NCBI GenBank assembly: GCA_965229445.1 | Contig: OZ245876.1 | Span: forward strand, 2,046,001-2,110,000 | DNA length: 64,000 nucleotides | Origin: Owenweeksia sp965229445 | GTDB taxonomy: Bacteria; Bacteroidota; Bacteroidia; Flavobacteriales; Schleiferiaceae | Direction of reading: 5' to 3' | Shown here: positions 1 to 8,460 of the stretch, piece by piece | How the letters are laid out: every line of letters starts with the position of its first letter | Position numbering within the stretch: position 1 is the stretch's first letter | Position numbers and translations under genes: made by a program | Notes under the pieces: model-generated | Databases searched by the model: none | The model's input: only the letters and a program-made list of their open reading frames with translations | Told to the model about the DNA's origin: nothing

Positions 1-272
1 CCTCTTAATTCATATCGACCGGCTTTAACCAATTCTGGGTAATTCTTCTTATCAGCAACCCACCTGAATGTCTTTAGGTTCTTTACAATGTCTCCTGAAT
101 TTAGGGAATCAACCACCTCTTCAAAAGTGGCCCCGGTTGGAATAAAAAGCACACGGGTTTCATTGCGTTTCATATTGGTATTCACCGCTAAAACCCGTTT
201 CCAGTATAGATATCCCACCGTCAATCCTGCCAGAAGAATAGCCACCGCTCCAAAACCAAGAATCTTTCTCAA
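1..272 (-). CDS. mltG: Endolytic transglycosylase MltG, N-terminal part (runs off the window)
   Basis: Only the first 90 codons are present. The frame opens with TTG at 270-272, which overlaps the TGA stop of the upstream cytochrome gene (TTGA overlap), a normal translational-coupling arrangement. The product starts LRKILGFGAVAILLAG, a single membrane anchor, followed by residues such as VLFIPTGATFEEVVDSL and KAGRYELR, which match the LysM-like start of the YceG/MltG family. MltG cleaves nascent peptidoglycan strands at the inner membrane and helps set glycan length. The catalytic YceG domain lies outside the window. The family call rests on remembered sequence resemblance and on its place after dapF, and the start codon is inferred from the overlap. 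Confidence 0.75.
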   Translation of the reverse strand, partial: MRKILGFGAVAILLAGLTVGYLYWKRVLAVNTNMKRNETRVLFIPTGATFEEVVDSLNSGDIVKNLKTFRWVADKKNYPELVKAGRYELR

Positions 273-2227
273 ATCTGTTCTTTAATATTCTGATACAACA
301 TACGTGCTTTCTGGTTGTTAGGATTTATCTCCAAAGCTCTTATCAAAGCCGATCCTGCTTCCTCCAGTTCATTCAGTTGCAAACAAGCCGAAGCCATATT
401 TAACCATCCCAATTCATAATCTGGGTTCAAATCCAAAGCTTTGCGAAAATAATCCTTCGCTTCTGAAAACTTGCCAGAGGTGAGATACAAAAATCCCAGG
501 TTGTTTAGTGCTTCCTCCTGAAAGGGATATTCGTTTAAGAGATCACGAAGCACTTGCTCTGCCTTGTCCTTCTTACCATTGTTAATCAACACACTGGAAT
601 ATGTACTGCCAACATCAGGTGCATAGGGCATCAAAGCCACTGATCGTGCCAGGAATTGCTCCGCAATTGCTGCGTTCCCCGGGGTTTTTCGTGCAGACTC
701 CCCAATTCTATAAGCGGTCCACCCGTCAAAATTGTCATAAGATTGCTCATCTAACATACCCAATACCCGATTAACTCCTTGCGAGCCAACTAATGCTATT
801 ACCCCTTCATAATCTTCCGATAAATACTTAAAATATACTTCCAGTTTAAACTGTTCTTCGGATTCGGGCAATAGACTGAGAAAGTATGAGGCACTATCCA
901 GGTACAGAGGGTTCTGGGTAAATCTCTCATACTGTTGTAAATAGGCTAACACTTTACTGCGGTTGGATGGCTTCGGGTTATTGACGGCAACCAAACCCAG
1001 AAACTTGCGAATATCTTCCGTATCGGCTCTCCGGGATGGAAGCTGGATGCGATGATCGTGAATGCTAACGTGCGGTATGTCGGTAGAGGCTGAACGCGGC
1101 ATGTGACAACCTACACAATTGTTATCCTCCTTTAATAATTCCTGCTCTGGAGCCCTGCATTTGCTTTGATGTTTACTTCCATGACAATTGCCGCAAACGG
1201 AGTTAAACCTAGACATTTCTGTTTCCTTAACCGAAACGTGAGGATTGTGGCAACTGGTACAATTAAAATCCTCATTATTCATCCGGCAACGACTTTGTTT
1301 AAAGCGATCTGCGTGAGAAGCCATTATGAAATCATCTTCGGCATTGCTATATCTGGGCAAGTAAACATCCATTACTTCCCGCAAGATCATACCGGGCTTA
1401 AAATCAAGAAAGGATTTCCCTTCTGCTAGCACGGGGTTTCCCTGTAAATGACATCTTTGACAAACTTCAAATTGCAATGCTGGAGCCAACTTGCCAATAT
1501 TAACGATGGAGTAATCCACCTCTCTAGCCGTATCCACAAACTTACCTGCTTGCATGCGCCGTACATGAACTTCTCCCGGTCCGTGACAACGCTCGCAATC
1601 AATTGCACCCGGTACCCGTTTGTACTTATTCACTGAGCCAATCTCAAATTCTGTAGGCATGGCATTGTGACAACTGGTACACTCCAAACCTATCTTACGG
1701 GAAAACCTACTATTGAGACCATTTTCAAAACCCGGAGGCAAGTCTAGTTTTTCTTCCTGGGCATACCAGGTAAAAGGTGCCTGATGCAGATATGAACTGG
1801 TCCAGTGCATATGGGAATTCGTATGCTGACCACTGCCCACTATATAATCAATCTTTTCCTCCCGCTTATAAATAGTCTCTTTACCCTCTATTCTAAACTC
1901 TAAAAGCCAAAGACTATCATTTCGCCAGAAGGGTTGATAGCTAAGGCCGAGCGATGAATCAATTAAAATTTGATCACCAAAATTTGCAGCGCTGTTCCTT
2001 TTGATTGCCGGGTGAAAAGAGGAACCCATACCGGTTTTCACATAGGTTTCATAGATGTTGGCATGACATTGTTTACAGGTGTTAATCCCCACATACTTTA
2101 CGGTATCCGCATGATTAAGGTACGGTGAATCTGCAATTATGGTTTCAGAATTCTCGCTGCAGCGCGATAGACTTAGTACAGCAATGACTATTAAAAGAAG
2201 AGTCCAATTTGCTCTTAGTCTAAGCAT
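269..2227 (-). CDS. Heptaheme c-type cytochrome with C-terminal TPR repeats
   Basis: A 652-residue exported protein. The N-terminus has a hydrophobic segment (LLLIVIAVLSLSRCSE) that may be a lipoprotein signal, though the lipobox is imperfect. Seven CxxCH heme-binding motifs follow: CKQCH, CTSCH, CERCH, CQRCH, CTSCH, CGNCH and CVGCH, within roughly residues 50-380, resembling the cytochrome c554/c-prime multiheme family. The last third (about 430-652) has no Cys motifs and reads as TPR repeats, for example EALNNLGFLYLTSGKFSEAKDYFRKALDLNP. It is the third gene of dapF - GNAT - this gene - mltG, with overlaps on both sides. A periplasmic electron-transfer or scaffold role is inferred. The electron donor and acceptor cannot be told from sequence. 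Confidence 0.85.
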   Translation of the reverse strand: MLRLRANWTLLLIVIAVLSLSRCSENSETIIADSPYLNHADTVKYVGINTCKQCHANIYETYVKTGMGSSFHPAIKRNSAANFGDQILIDSSLGLSYQPFWRNDSLWLLEFRIEGKETIYKREEKIDYIVGSGQHTNSHMHWTSSYLHQAPFTWYAQEEKLDLPPGFENGLNSRFSRKIGLECTSCHNAMPTEFEIGSVNKYKRVPGAIDCERCHGPGEVHVRRMQAGKFVDTAREVDYSIVNIGKLAPALQFEVCQRCHLQGNPVLAEGKSFLDFKPGMILREVMDVYLPRYSNAEDDFIMASHADRFKQSRCRMNNEDFNCTSCHNPHVSVKETEMSRFNSVCGNCHGSKHQSKCRAPEQELLKEDNNCVGCHMPRSASTDIPHVSIHDHRIQLPSRRADTEDIRKFLGLVAVNNPKPSNRSKVLAYLQQYERFTQNPLYLDSASYFLSLLPESEEQFKLEVYFKYLSEDYEGVIALVGSQGVNRVLGMLDEQSYDNFDGWTAYRIGESARKTPGNAAIAEQFLARSVALMPYAPDVGSTYSSVLINNGKKDKAEQVLRDLLNEYPFQEEALNNLGFLYLTSGKFSEAKDYFRKALDLNPDYELGWLNMASACLQLNELEEAGSALIRALEINPNNQKARMLYQNIKEQI

Positions 2228-2757
2228 TAGTGATCCTTCAATAATTGCATAAAGTACTGATCCTTAAACACCTCTCCCTCCCTTATCCAGTGACTTTTTT
2301 TGCCGGTAATGCTAAATCCGGAGGATTTAAACAATTGAGTACTCCTGAGATTATCCTCAAGCACACTACAATATAATTGATGTAATCCCAAATGATCAAA
2401 GGCATAGTCTATGAGTAATTTCAGGCTTTCACTAGCAAGGCCTTGGCCTCGGTTTGCTTCATTGGCTATTAATATTCCAACTCCTGCCCTGCGGTGAAAT
2501 ACATCAAAATCAAAAAGATCGAGGGTGCCAATAGTAGCTTGCTCGGATTTTAAATCAATCATTAGCCTAAGCTGGCCGGTTTGATAAATAGTGAGATCGG
2601 ACTGCTTTACAAACGACTCAATGGAAGCTCTGCTATAAGGAGCTATGGTTCCGCTTAAATTCCAATTTGATGTATTGTTCTCCCATGCCATCAGCAAATC
2701 CACATCTGCCGGTTCCATCGCTCTCAATAATACTCTTTCTCCTTCCAACATGATCAA
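2227..2757 (-). CDS. GNAT-family N-acetyltransferase (RimJ/RimL type)
   Basis: A 176-residue protein that opens LEGERVLLRAMEPADVDLLMAWEN, the usual start of RimJ/RimL-like GNAT acetyltransferases. The acetyl-CoA loop is visible as NEANRGQGLASESLKLLIDYAF at about residues 100-120, with Arg/Gln-x-x-Gly-x-Ala. It would transfer an acetyl group from acetyl-CoA to an amine, often a protein N-terminus or small molecule. The start ATG overlaps the end of dapF by 4 bp and the stop overlaps the cytochrome start, so the gene sits inside a tightly coupled operon. The substrate is unknown. Confidence 0.85.
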   Translation of the reverse strand: MIMLEGERVLLRAMEPADVDLLMAWENNTSNWNLSGTIAPYSRASIESFVKQSDLTIYQTGQLRLMIDLKSEQATIGTLDLFDFDVFHRRAGVGILIANEANRGQGLASESLKLLIDYAFDHLGLHQLYCSVLEDNLRSTQLFKSSGFSITGKKSHWIREGEVFKDQYFMQLLKDH

Positions 2758-3533
2758 ATTTCAATTTCACCGCTATAAACCATCTCTGCCTTCCCAATTA
2801 ACCAAATATCATTGAACCCTTTCCCATCAACTTTAAATCTGAGCTCCAGATTTCCTCCTCTGGTATGAATCATGATGCTCCCATCGTTCTTAAAACCGGC
2901 TTGATGAGCCACCAGAGCAGACGCCGTAACACCGGTACCACAACTCAAGGTTTCATCTTCCACCCCTCTTTCATAGGTTCGCATAGCTAACCCATGCTCA
3001 TCCAGAGCCACAAAGTTGACATTCACCCCGGCTTCCTGATAGGATGCCGAATTACGAATTTCTCTTGCTGTCTCAACAATACTACCTTCAGGAAGCTCAG
3101 AGACCAGCCGTACATAATGCGGGCTGCCAGTTTCCACAAAATAGTTTTTATGGCCCAGGTCCGTCACCTCTTGGACATCCGACATCTTGAGGAATACCTT
3201 GCCCTCATTGATATATGACTCGTGCAACCCGTCCACTGCTAAAAACTCATATTTATCTCTTATCAATCCCTGGTCTAACGCAAATTTTGTGATACATCGA
3301 CCACCGTTTCCACACATGCTACTCTTATGTCCATCAGAATTGTAATAGCGCATAATAAAGTCAGTATCAGGGGAGTTTTCAAGAATAATAAGGCCATCGG
3401 CTCCTATGCCAAATCGTCGGTGACAGAGGTATTTAATTTTTTCCGAACTTAAATCTTTGAAATTTTGTTTTCGACCATCCAGCATAATGAAATCATTACC
3501 GGTACCCTGATATTTCCAAAATTTGATGTTCAT
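2754..3533 (-). CDS. dapF: Diaminopimelate epimerase
   Basis: Converts LL-diaminopimelate to meso-diaminopimelate for lysine and peptidoglycan synthesis in the cytosol. The 259-residue length is usual for the family. Both catalytic cysteines are present: Cys74 in the MCGNGGRC motif and Cys198 in LSCGTGVTAS. The N-terminal KYQGTGNDFIMLD block is also typical. It is the first gene of a minus-strand operon that continues into the GNAT, cytochrome and mltG genes, so cell-wall precursor synthesis is linked with glycan processing. Its upstream region is shared with the divergent HtrA gene and contains a perfect palindrome (3564-3588). Confidence 0.96.
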   Translation of the reverse strand: MNIKFWKYQGTGNDFIMLDGRKQNFKDLSSEKIKYLCHRRFGIGADGLIILENSPDTDFIMRYYNSDGHKSSMCGNGGRCITKFALDQGLIRDKYEFLAVDGLHESYINEGKVFLKMSDVQEVTDLGHKNYFVETGSPHYVRLVSELPEGSIVETAREIRNSASYQEAGVNVNFVALDEHGLAMRTYERGVEDETLSCGTGVTASALVAHQAGFKNDGSIMIHTRGGNLELRFKVDGKGFNDIWLIGKAEMVYSGEIEI

Positions 3534-3563
3534 TGCGGTGAGGAGTCGTTAATAATCTGTTAA

Positions 3564-3588
3564 TTCCAGTGTCAGCCTGACACTGGAA
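3564..3588. promoter_or_regulatory. Perfect 25-bp palindrome between dapF and htrA
   Basis: The left arm TTCCAGTGTCAG (3564-3575) and right arm CTGACACTGGAA (3577-3588) are exact reverse complements around a single C. It lies 31 bp from the dapF start and 58 bp from the HtrA start, in the only intergenic space between the divergent genes. There is no T-tract on either side, so a terminator is unlikely. Its symmetry suggests a dimeric repressor or activator site controlling one or both genes. The binding protein is unknown. Confidence 0.6.
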
Positions 3589-3646
3589 TGATAGATGGAA
3601 TAATATTTGAAAACAGAATTTGTGCAAATTAAAACCTTTGAGATAA

Positions 3647-5092
3647 ATGAAAAGCTTTGCTAAAATAATGCTGATTTCTGCCCTGGGAGGTATCATCAGC
3701 TTAGGATCATACAAGTTGTTTATAGAAGAACCTGTCCGAACTACCTATATTGAATCGCAGCCAAGTCCGGTGGTAAGAACTACCATGAATGCTACTCCTC
3801 TGGAAGGCTTCACGCTGGCAGCCGATAAAACTATTAATGCCGTGGTGCACGTGAAGACGGCCGTAGCGAATTCGGGCGGCTATGTATACCGCAGTCCTCT
3901 GGAGTTTTTCTTTGGCATGCCTCAGCAACCACAATCTCCTGAAATTCAGCTAGGATCTGGGTCTGGTGTAATCGTGTCTAAGGATGGATACATCGTGACC
4001 AACAATCATGTTATAGATAATGCCGAAAAAATTCAGGTTAGCTTAAACAGTGGTGAGGAATATGAAGCTAAGGTGGTAGGAACAGACCCGACCACAGATA
4101 TTGCTTTAATTAAAATCGATGCCCGGGATTTGCCCTTTCTAACTTTTAGCAATAGTGATCAGGTAAAGATTGGCGAGTGGGTATTGGCCGTTGGCAACCC
4201 ATTTAATCTAACATCAACAGTTACCGCAGGAATTATAAGTGCCAAAAGTCGCAGCATTGGCATTATTCCCGGTAGAGCTGCCATTGAGTCGTTTATTCAA
4301 ACAGATGCCGCCGTAAATCCAGGTAATTCTGGTGGTGCACTGGTAAATACCGGCGGTGAGCTAATTGGCATCAACAGCGCCATCTCCACTCATACCGGTT
4401 CATTTGAAGGCTATTCCTTCGCGGTACCCTCTAACATAGTAAAGAAGGTAGTAGAAGACCTGCTTGAATTCGGCACTGTGCAGCGGGCTTATATTGGAGT
4501 TACTATTAATGATGTAACACCGCGTATGGCAGAAGAACTGGACCTGTCAGTAGTTCAGGGAGTTTACATACAAGGGGTTTCTGAAGATGGTGCAGCCAGC
4601 GAAGCTGGAATTAAAACCGGTGATGTGATCGTTTCTATTGATAATCGTGAAGTGAAAAAAAGCAGTGAACTACAAGAGTTGATAGGACGTAAACGCCCTG
4701 GAGATCAGGTAAGTGTGGTGGTTAACCGTGAAGGTACGGAGGAATCTTTCCGTTTAAAGCTTCGCAATCTGGAAGGCACTACCGACGTGGTGCGTCCAAT
4801 GGAGAAGAAAAGTTTTGTCGCTCAACTTGGTGCAGATCTTGAACCCTTAAAATCGGAGCAAAAAAGACGATTGGGAGTGGCTCACGGTTTGGTGGTAGAT
4901 GATCTTAAAGAAGGTATTCTTTCATCCCATGGCGTTCCTGAAGGATTTGTCATTACCTACATCAATCGTAGACCCATTTATGAAACATCGGATATCAATA
5001 AAGCTGTAGCCGGATTAGAGCCAAAGGACCCTGTCGTAATTCAGGGTTATACGCCCGAAGGAAGGGCAAGATATATTGCTTTCGGCTATTGA
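3647..5092 (+). CDS. degP: HtrA/DegP-type periplasmic serine protease
   Basis: A 481-residue Do-family protease/chaperone that degrades or holds misfolded envelope proteins. An N-terminal hydrophobic segment (MLISALGGIISLGSY, about 8-22) acts as a signal or anchor. The trypsin-like domain has the full triad: His121 (TNNHVID), Asp151 (TTDIALIKI) and Ser228 (NPGNSGGAL). The first PDZ domain starts near residue 285 (AYIGVTINDVT) and a second, more divergent one near residue 400 (LGVAHGLVVDDL). A rho-independent terminator follows directly. The upstream palindrome at 3564-3588 is a candidate stress operator. The family is certain. Whether it is the main DegP of the cell cannot be judged here. Confidence 0.95.
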   Translation: MKSFAKIMLISALGGIISLGSYKLFIEEPVRTTYIESQPSPVVRTTMNATPLEGFTLAADKTINAVVHVKTAVANSGGYVYRSPLEFFFGMPQQPQSPEIQLGSGSGVIVSKDGYIVTNNHVIDNAEKIQVSLNSGEEYEAKVVGTDPTTDIALIKIDARDLPFLTFSNSDQVKIGEWVLAVGNPFNLTSTVTAGIISAKSRSIGIIPGRAAIESFIQTDAAVNPGNSGGALVNTGGELIGINSAISTHTGSFEGYSFAVPSNIVKKVVEDLLEFGTVQRAYIGVTINDVTPRMAEELDLSVVQGVYIQGVSEDGAASEAGIKTGDVIVSIDNREVKKSSELQELIGRKRPGDQVSVVVNREGTEESFRLKLRNLEGTTDVVRPMEKKSFVAQLGADLEPLKSEQKRRLGVAHGLVVDDLKEGILSSHGVPEGFVITYINRRPIYETSDINKAVAGLEPKDPVVIQGYTPEGRARYIAFGY

Positions 5093-5110
5093 TTTCTAGA
5101 ATCTTCACAT

Positions 5111-5142
5111 AGCGGGATCCCTAAGGTCCCGCTTTTTTTTTT
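5111..5142 (+). terminator. Rho-independent terminator after htrA
   Basis: A GC-rich hairpin (AGCGGGA pairing with TCCCGCT, plus an inner CC/GG pair) is followed by ten consecutive T residues. It begins 18 bp after the HtrA stop codon and points the same way. Confidence 0.9.
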
Positions 5143-5203
5143 GCTAGTTATCGACCCTTTCCTACCATTAATCCCATGGCGTTATTTAGGCCATAAAAAA
5201 ATT

Positions 5204-5211
5204 TACCTTTG
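5204..5211 (+). promoter_or_regulatory. Bacteroidota -7 box (TACCTTTG) upstream of gap
   Basis: TACCTTTG fits the Bacteroidota -7 consensus TAnnTTTG recognised by their primary sigma factor. It lies 34 bp before the GAPDH start codon, just after the HtrA terminator. No convincing -33 TTG box is seen at the usual spacing. Confidence 0.55.
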
Positions 5212-5245
5212 CCGCCCATAATCCAACTAAATTCTAATCACGGCT

Positions 5246-6700
5246 ATGGCTGAAGTTTTGAATTACGAAAGTTCTGTAAAAGAACGTATTGCCAGTGAAA
5301 TGGCAGCTGCTGAATTCATAAAGAAAATCAGCGAACTTTACCTCGACAAAGGCATTGAAATGGTGCTTTTTCGCAATCAATTAATCGACACTCGGGTGAG
5401 TGAAGTCCTAAATCTCCACGATTATGCCCGGAGATTTGTTGGTAAGAACATCACCGTTAACGATTCTCTGCATCTACTGGAAGAACTTGTGCAGCTCGAC
5501 CTTGCACCTGCCAGAATGGACATCGGCAGAATTACCAGTGAATGGTTAGATGAAAAAGGGAATTACAATTCTATGCGTGCGTTTCTTGAAGACAAGCTTC
5601 AAGGTTTTATGGGACCAGAAAACTTAACTCGTACCACTCCTAAAGATGTTGTTCTTTACGGTTTTGGTAGAATTGGTCGCCTGGTAGCCAGAGAATTGAT
5701 GTCTCAGGAAGGAAAAGGGGAACAACTTAGACTACGCGCTATAGTTACACGCGGAGAGTCAGCGCTTACTTTGGAGAAACGTGCTTCTCTCCTTCGCGAG
5801 GATTCCGTTCATGGTCCATTTCATGGTACCGTAAAGGCGGATATTGACAATCAAGCGCTCGTAATCAACGGGCGCAAGATTGTTGTCATTGCTGCCAAGA
5901 ACCCTGAAGATATTGATTATACCAGCTATGGTATTGACAATGCTTTGGTGGTAGATAACACAGGAGCTTTCAGAGATGAAGAAGCTCTGGGACGCCACTT
6001 AAAAGCCAAAGGTGTAAGCAAGGTGCTTCTAACAGCGCCCGGAAAAGGAGTTCCTAATATTGTGCACGGAGTTAATCAGAAAGATTACGACCCCACTAAG
6101 GTTGATATCTTTTCGGCCGCTTCTTGTACTACCAACGCTATTACGCCGGTGTTGAAGGTTATTGAAGATAGTTTGGGCGTGGTGCGCGGACATATTGAAA
6201 CCGTACACGCCTACACCAATGACCAGAACCTGGTAGACAATATGCACAGCAAGTACCGTCGTGGACGTGCTGCCGGTCTTAACATGGTTATTACCGAAAC
6301 CGGTGCCGGTAAAGCGGTATCAAAAGCACTTCCAGAGTTGGAAGGAAAGCTTACCTCAAATGCCATTAGAGTACCGGTGCCTAACGGTTCATTAGCCATT
6401 CTCAATTTGGAAGTTGGTAAGGAAACTTCAAAAGAAGAGGTCAATGAAATAATGCGCAAGGCTGCGCTTACCGGTGATTTGGTGGAGCAAATAAAATACT
6501 CCATGAGCAATGAGCTGGTATCATCGGATATTGTAGGCACTTCAACGCCTTCCGTCTTCGATAGCCCGGCGACTATAGTTTCTCCTGATGGAAAAAACCT
6601 CGTATTATACGTGTGGTATGACAACGAGTACGGTTATACTCGTCAGGTAATACGATTGAGCAAATACATTTCAGAAGTAAGACGTAAGCGCTATTACTAG
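5246..6700 (+). CDS. gap: Glyceraldehyde-3-phosphate dehydrogenase, long form
   Basis: At 484 residues this is about 150 longer than ordinary GAPDH (about 335). The extra part is N-terminal: residues 1-130 are a mainly helical segment of unknown function. The NAD(P)-binding fold starts with VLYGFGRIGRLVARE at about 131-145. The catalytic Cys294 sits in the ASCTTNAITP signature, and the C-terminal WYDNEYGYTRQV block is intact, so the enzyme should be active in oxidising glyceraldehyde-3-phosphate or running the reverse reaction. Long-form GAPDH proteins are known in Bacteroidota, often alongside a normal short one. Its direction (glycolytic or gluconeogenic) is not shown. It is a single-gene unit with its own promoter box and terminator. 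Confidence 0.93.
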   Translation: MAEVLNYESSVKERIASEMAAAEFIKKISELYLDKGIEMVLFRNQLIDTRVSEVLNLHDYARRFVGKNITVNDSLHLLEELVQLDLAPARMDIGRITSEWLDEKGNYNSMRAFLEDKLQGFMGPENLTRTTPKDVVLYGFGRIGRLVARELMSQEGKGEQLRLRAIVTRGESALTLEKRASLLREDSVHGPFHGTVKADIDNQALVINGRKIVVIAAKNPEDIDYTSYGIDNALVVDNTGAFRDEEALGRHLKAKGVSKVLLTAPGKGVPNIVHGVNQKDYDPTKVDIFSAASCTTNAITPVLKVIEDSLGVVRGHIETVHAYTNDQNLVDNMHSKYRRGRAAGLNMVITETGAGKAVSKALPELEGKLTSNAIRVPVPNGSLAILNLEVGKETSKEEVNEIMRKAALTGDLVEQIKYSMSNELVSSDIVGTSTPSVFDSPATIVSPDGKNLVLYVWYDNEYGYTRQVIRLSKYISEVRRKRYY

Positions 6701-6725
6701 AGTACGCGCCTTGTAATCCATAAAG

Positions 6726-6759
6726 AAGCCGTCCCGATTTATGATCAGGACGGCTTTTT
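6726..6759 (+). terminator. Terminator after gap
   Basis: AAGCCGTCC (6726-6734) pairs with GGACGGCTT (6748-6756), and the T-run reaches 6759. It lies 26 bp past the gap stop and just before the convergent gcvT stop, so it may also slow transcripts from the other side. Confidence 0.85.
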
Positions 6760-6768
6760 CATTTCACA

Positions 6769-7854
6769 TTAATCCTCAATAAAGGGTGGGCGTTGCACTA
6801 CGGCCACCAAATCCTTATTTCTAATCTTTACAAAGATCTCCGTTCCGGGTTTTACGTATTCGATATTTACATAACCCAAGCCGATAGACTTCTTTGTGAG
6901 GGGAGATTGAGTGCCGGAGGTTACCCTGCCCACTACAATTCCGTTGTGATTCAGAATGAGATAATTCTTGCGGGGAATACCGCGATCCTGCATCACAAAA
7001 CCCACTAACTTCTGTTTCACTCCAGACTCTTTCTGTGCCTGCAATTTTTCAGAATTCACAAATTCTTTATTGAATTTAGTAATCCATCCCAAACCTGCTT
7101 CAAGCGGGGACGTCTGCTCATCAATATCATTTCCATAGAGGCAAAATCCCATTTCCATGCGCAAAGTATCTCGGGCTCCCAGGCCGATAGGCTTTATTTC
7201 ATAAGCTTCGCCAGCCTTCATAACCTTATCCCAAACCGCCTGAGCATCCTGGTTCTTCACATAAATTTCGAAACCTCCTGCACCGGTATATCCGGTCGCT
7301 GAAACTATTACATCCTCCACCCCAGCAAAGTTTCCTTTCTCAAAAGTGTAATATTTCATGGCTGAAAGATCAAGCTTGGTAAGACTCTGCATGGCCTCCA
7401 CCGCCTTAGGGCCCTGTACCGCAAATAAGGAGTAGTCATCTGAAACATCCTCCAGTTCTACCTCGTAATCAGCCTTAAATTTCTGCAGCCATTGCCAGTC
7501 TTTTTCAATATTGCTTGCATTAACGACCAGCATGTATTCTCCCTCTGCCATGCGATAGACGAGCAGATCGTCTACTATTCCACCTGTTTCATTTGGAAAA
7601 CAGGAGTATTGTACGCGTCCGTCATAGAGTTTGGCTACATCATTGGAGGTTACATACTGAAGAAAGTCTTCCGCCTGCTTGCCTCTAACCATAAACTCAC
7701 CCATATGACTAACATCAAACACGCCAACCTTCTCACGGACGTGAATGTGCTCCGTGCTAACTCCTTCATATTGAATGGGCATATGATACCCTGCGAAGGG
7801 AGCCATTTTAGCGCCAAGCGCTTCGTGTGTGTCATTTAGTGCAATCTTCTTCAT
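6769..7854 (-). CDS. gcvT: Glycine cleavage system T protein (aminomethyltransferase)
   Basis: A 361-residue cytosolic enzyme that takes the aminomethyl group from lipoylated GcvH, releases ammonia and forms 5,10-methylene-tetrahydrofolate. Family landmarks are MAPFAGYHMPIQYEGV near residue 17, VGVFDVSHMGEF near 43, ATGYTGAGGFEIYV near 186, the ARDTLRMEMGFCLYGND folate-binding region near 228, and a C-terminal GYV.IEYVKPG barrel domain. Length and motifs are complete. It converges on gap and is upstream-adjacent to the miaE-like gene in the same direction with a 20-bp gap, so co-transcription is likely. Confidence 0.96.
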   Translation of the reverse strand: MKKIALNDTHEALGAKMAPFAGYHMPIQYEGVSTEHIHVREKVGVFDVSHMGEFMVRGKQAEDFLQYVTSNDVAKLYDGRVQYSCFPNETGGIVDDLLVYRMAEGEYMLVVNASNIEKDWQWLQKFKADYEVELEDVSDDYSLFAVQGPKAVEAMQSLTKLDLSAMKYYTFEKGNFAGVEDVIVSATGYTGAGGFEIYVKNQDAQAVWDKVMKAGEAYEIKPIGLGARDTLRMEMGFCLYGNDIDEQTSPLEAGLGWITKFNKEFVNSEKLQAQKESGVKQKLVGFVMQDRGIPRKNYLILNHNGIVVGRVTSGTQSPLTKKSIGLGYVNIEYVKPGTEIFVKIRNKDLVAVVQRPPFIED

Positions 7855-7874
7855 ACTGTAAACTCAATTTATTA

Positions 7875-8456
7875 CTACCCGTGTATCTGTTCTTTCGTGC
7901 CAAAGTCTTTCATTACCTCCGCTTCAAATGTGAGGAGCTTATCCCACTTCTCATTTACCGAATCTAATTCTCCATATTGTCTGGCAAGCTGAAGAAACAT
8001 GGTGTAATGATTGGCCTCACTTTTCATTAGTTTGCGATAAAAGTCAGCCAATTCCTGATCTTTGATATTTTCTGAAAGTACTTTGAAACGTTCACAACTG
8101 CGTGCTTCAATAAGTGCCGCCACCAACAAACGATTAACCAATCGCTCGTCTCTATCACTTGTTTTAGGGAAGAACTGATTGATTCTGGCGACGTATTCAT
8201 CCTTGCGCTCTCTACCCAGGTTTAAACCACGATTTAAAATGTGGCTGTGCACCATTTCAAAATGACTCATCTCTTCACGTGCCAGTGCCGACATCTTCGT
8301 TACCAGATCTGATAACTCCGGATAGGTTACGATAAATGAAATGGCCGTGGAAGCAGCTTTCTGTTCGCAAAAAGCATGGTCGGTAAGAATCTCCTCCATG
8401 TTCTTTTCGGCAATATTGACCCACCGGGGATCCGTGGGTAATTTCAGTCTGAGCAT
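7875..8456 (-). CDS. miaE: MiaE-like tRNA hydroxylase (ferritin-fold diiron enzyme)
   Basis: A 193-residue all-helical protein. Two EExxH/ExxH-type iron ligand motifs are visible, REEMSHFEMVHSH near residue 80 and SEANHYTMFLQLARQYG near 150, plus EARSCERF near 117, as in tRNA-(2-methylthio-N6-isopentenyladenosine-37) hydroxylase. MiaE hydroxylates the isopentenyl group of modified A37 in tRNA using oxygen and a diiron centre. Bacteroidota members are usually annotated as MiaE-like, and activity on tRNA in this phylum is inferred. It sits 4 bp downstream of the SulP transporter gene on the same strand. Confidence 0.85.
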   Translation of the reverse strand: MLRLKLPTDPRWVNIAEKNMEEILTDHAFCEQKAASTAISFIVTYPELSDLVTKMSALAREEMSHFEMVHSHILNRGLNLGRERKDEYVARINQFFPKTSDRDERLVNRLLVAALIEARSCERFKVLSENIKDQELADFYRKLMKSEANHYTMFLQLARQYGELDSVNEKWDKLLTFEAEVMKDFGTKEQIHG

Positions 8457-8460
8457 AGGA

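Noticed and set aside
6211..6624. 137-codon open frame antisense to gap
   Set aside because: Lies wholly inside a well-supported enzyme gene in reverse. No motif and no promoter box.
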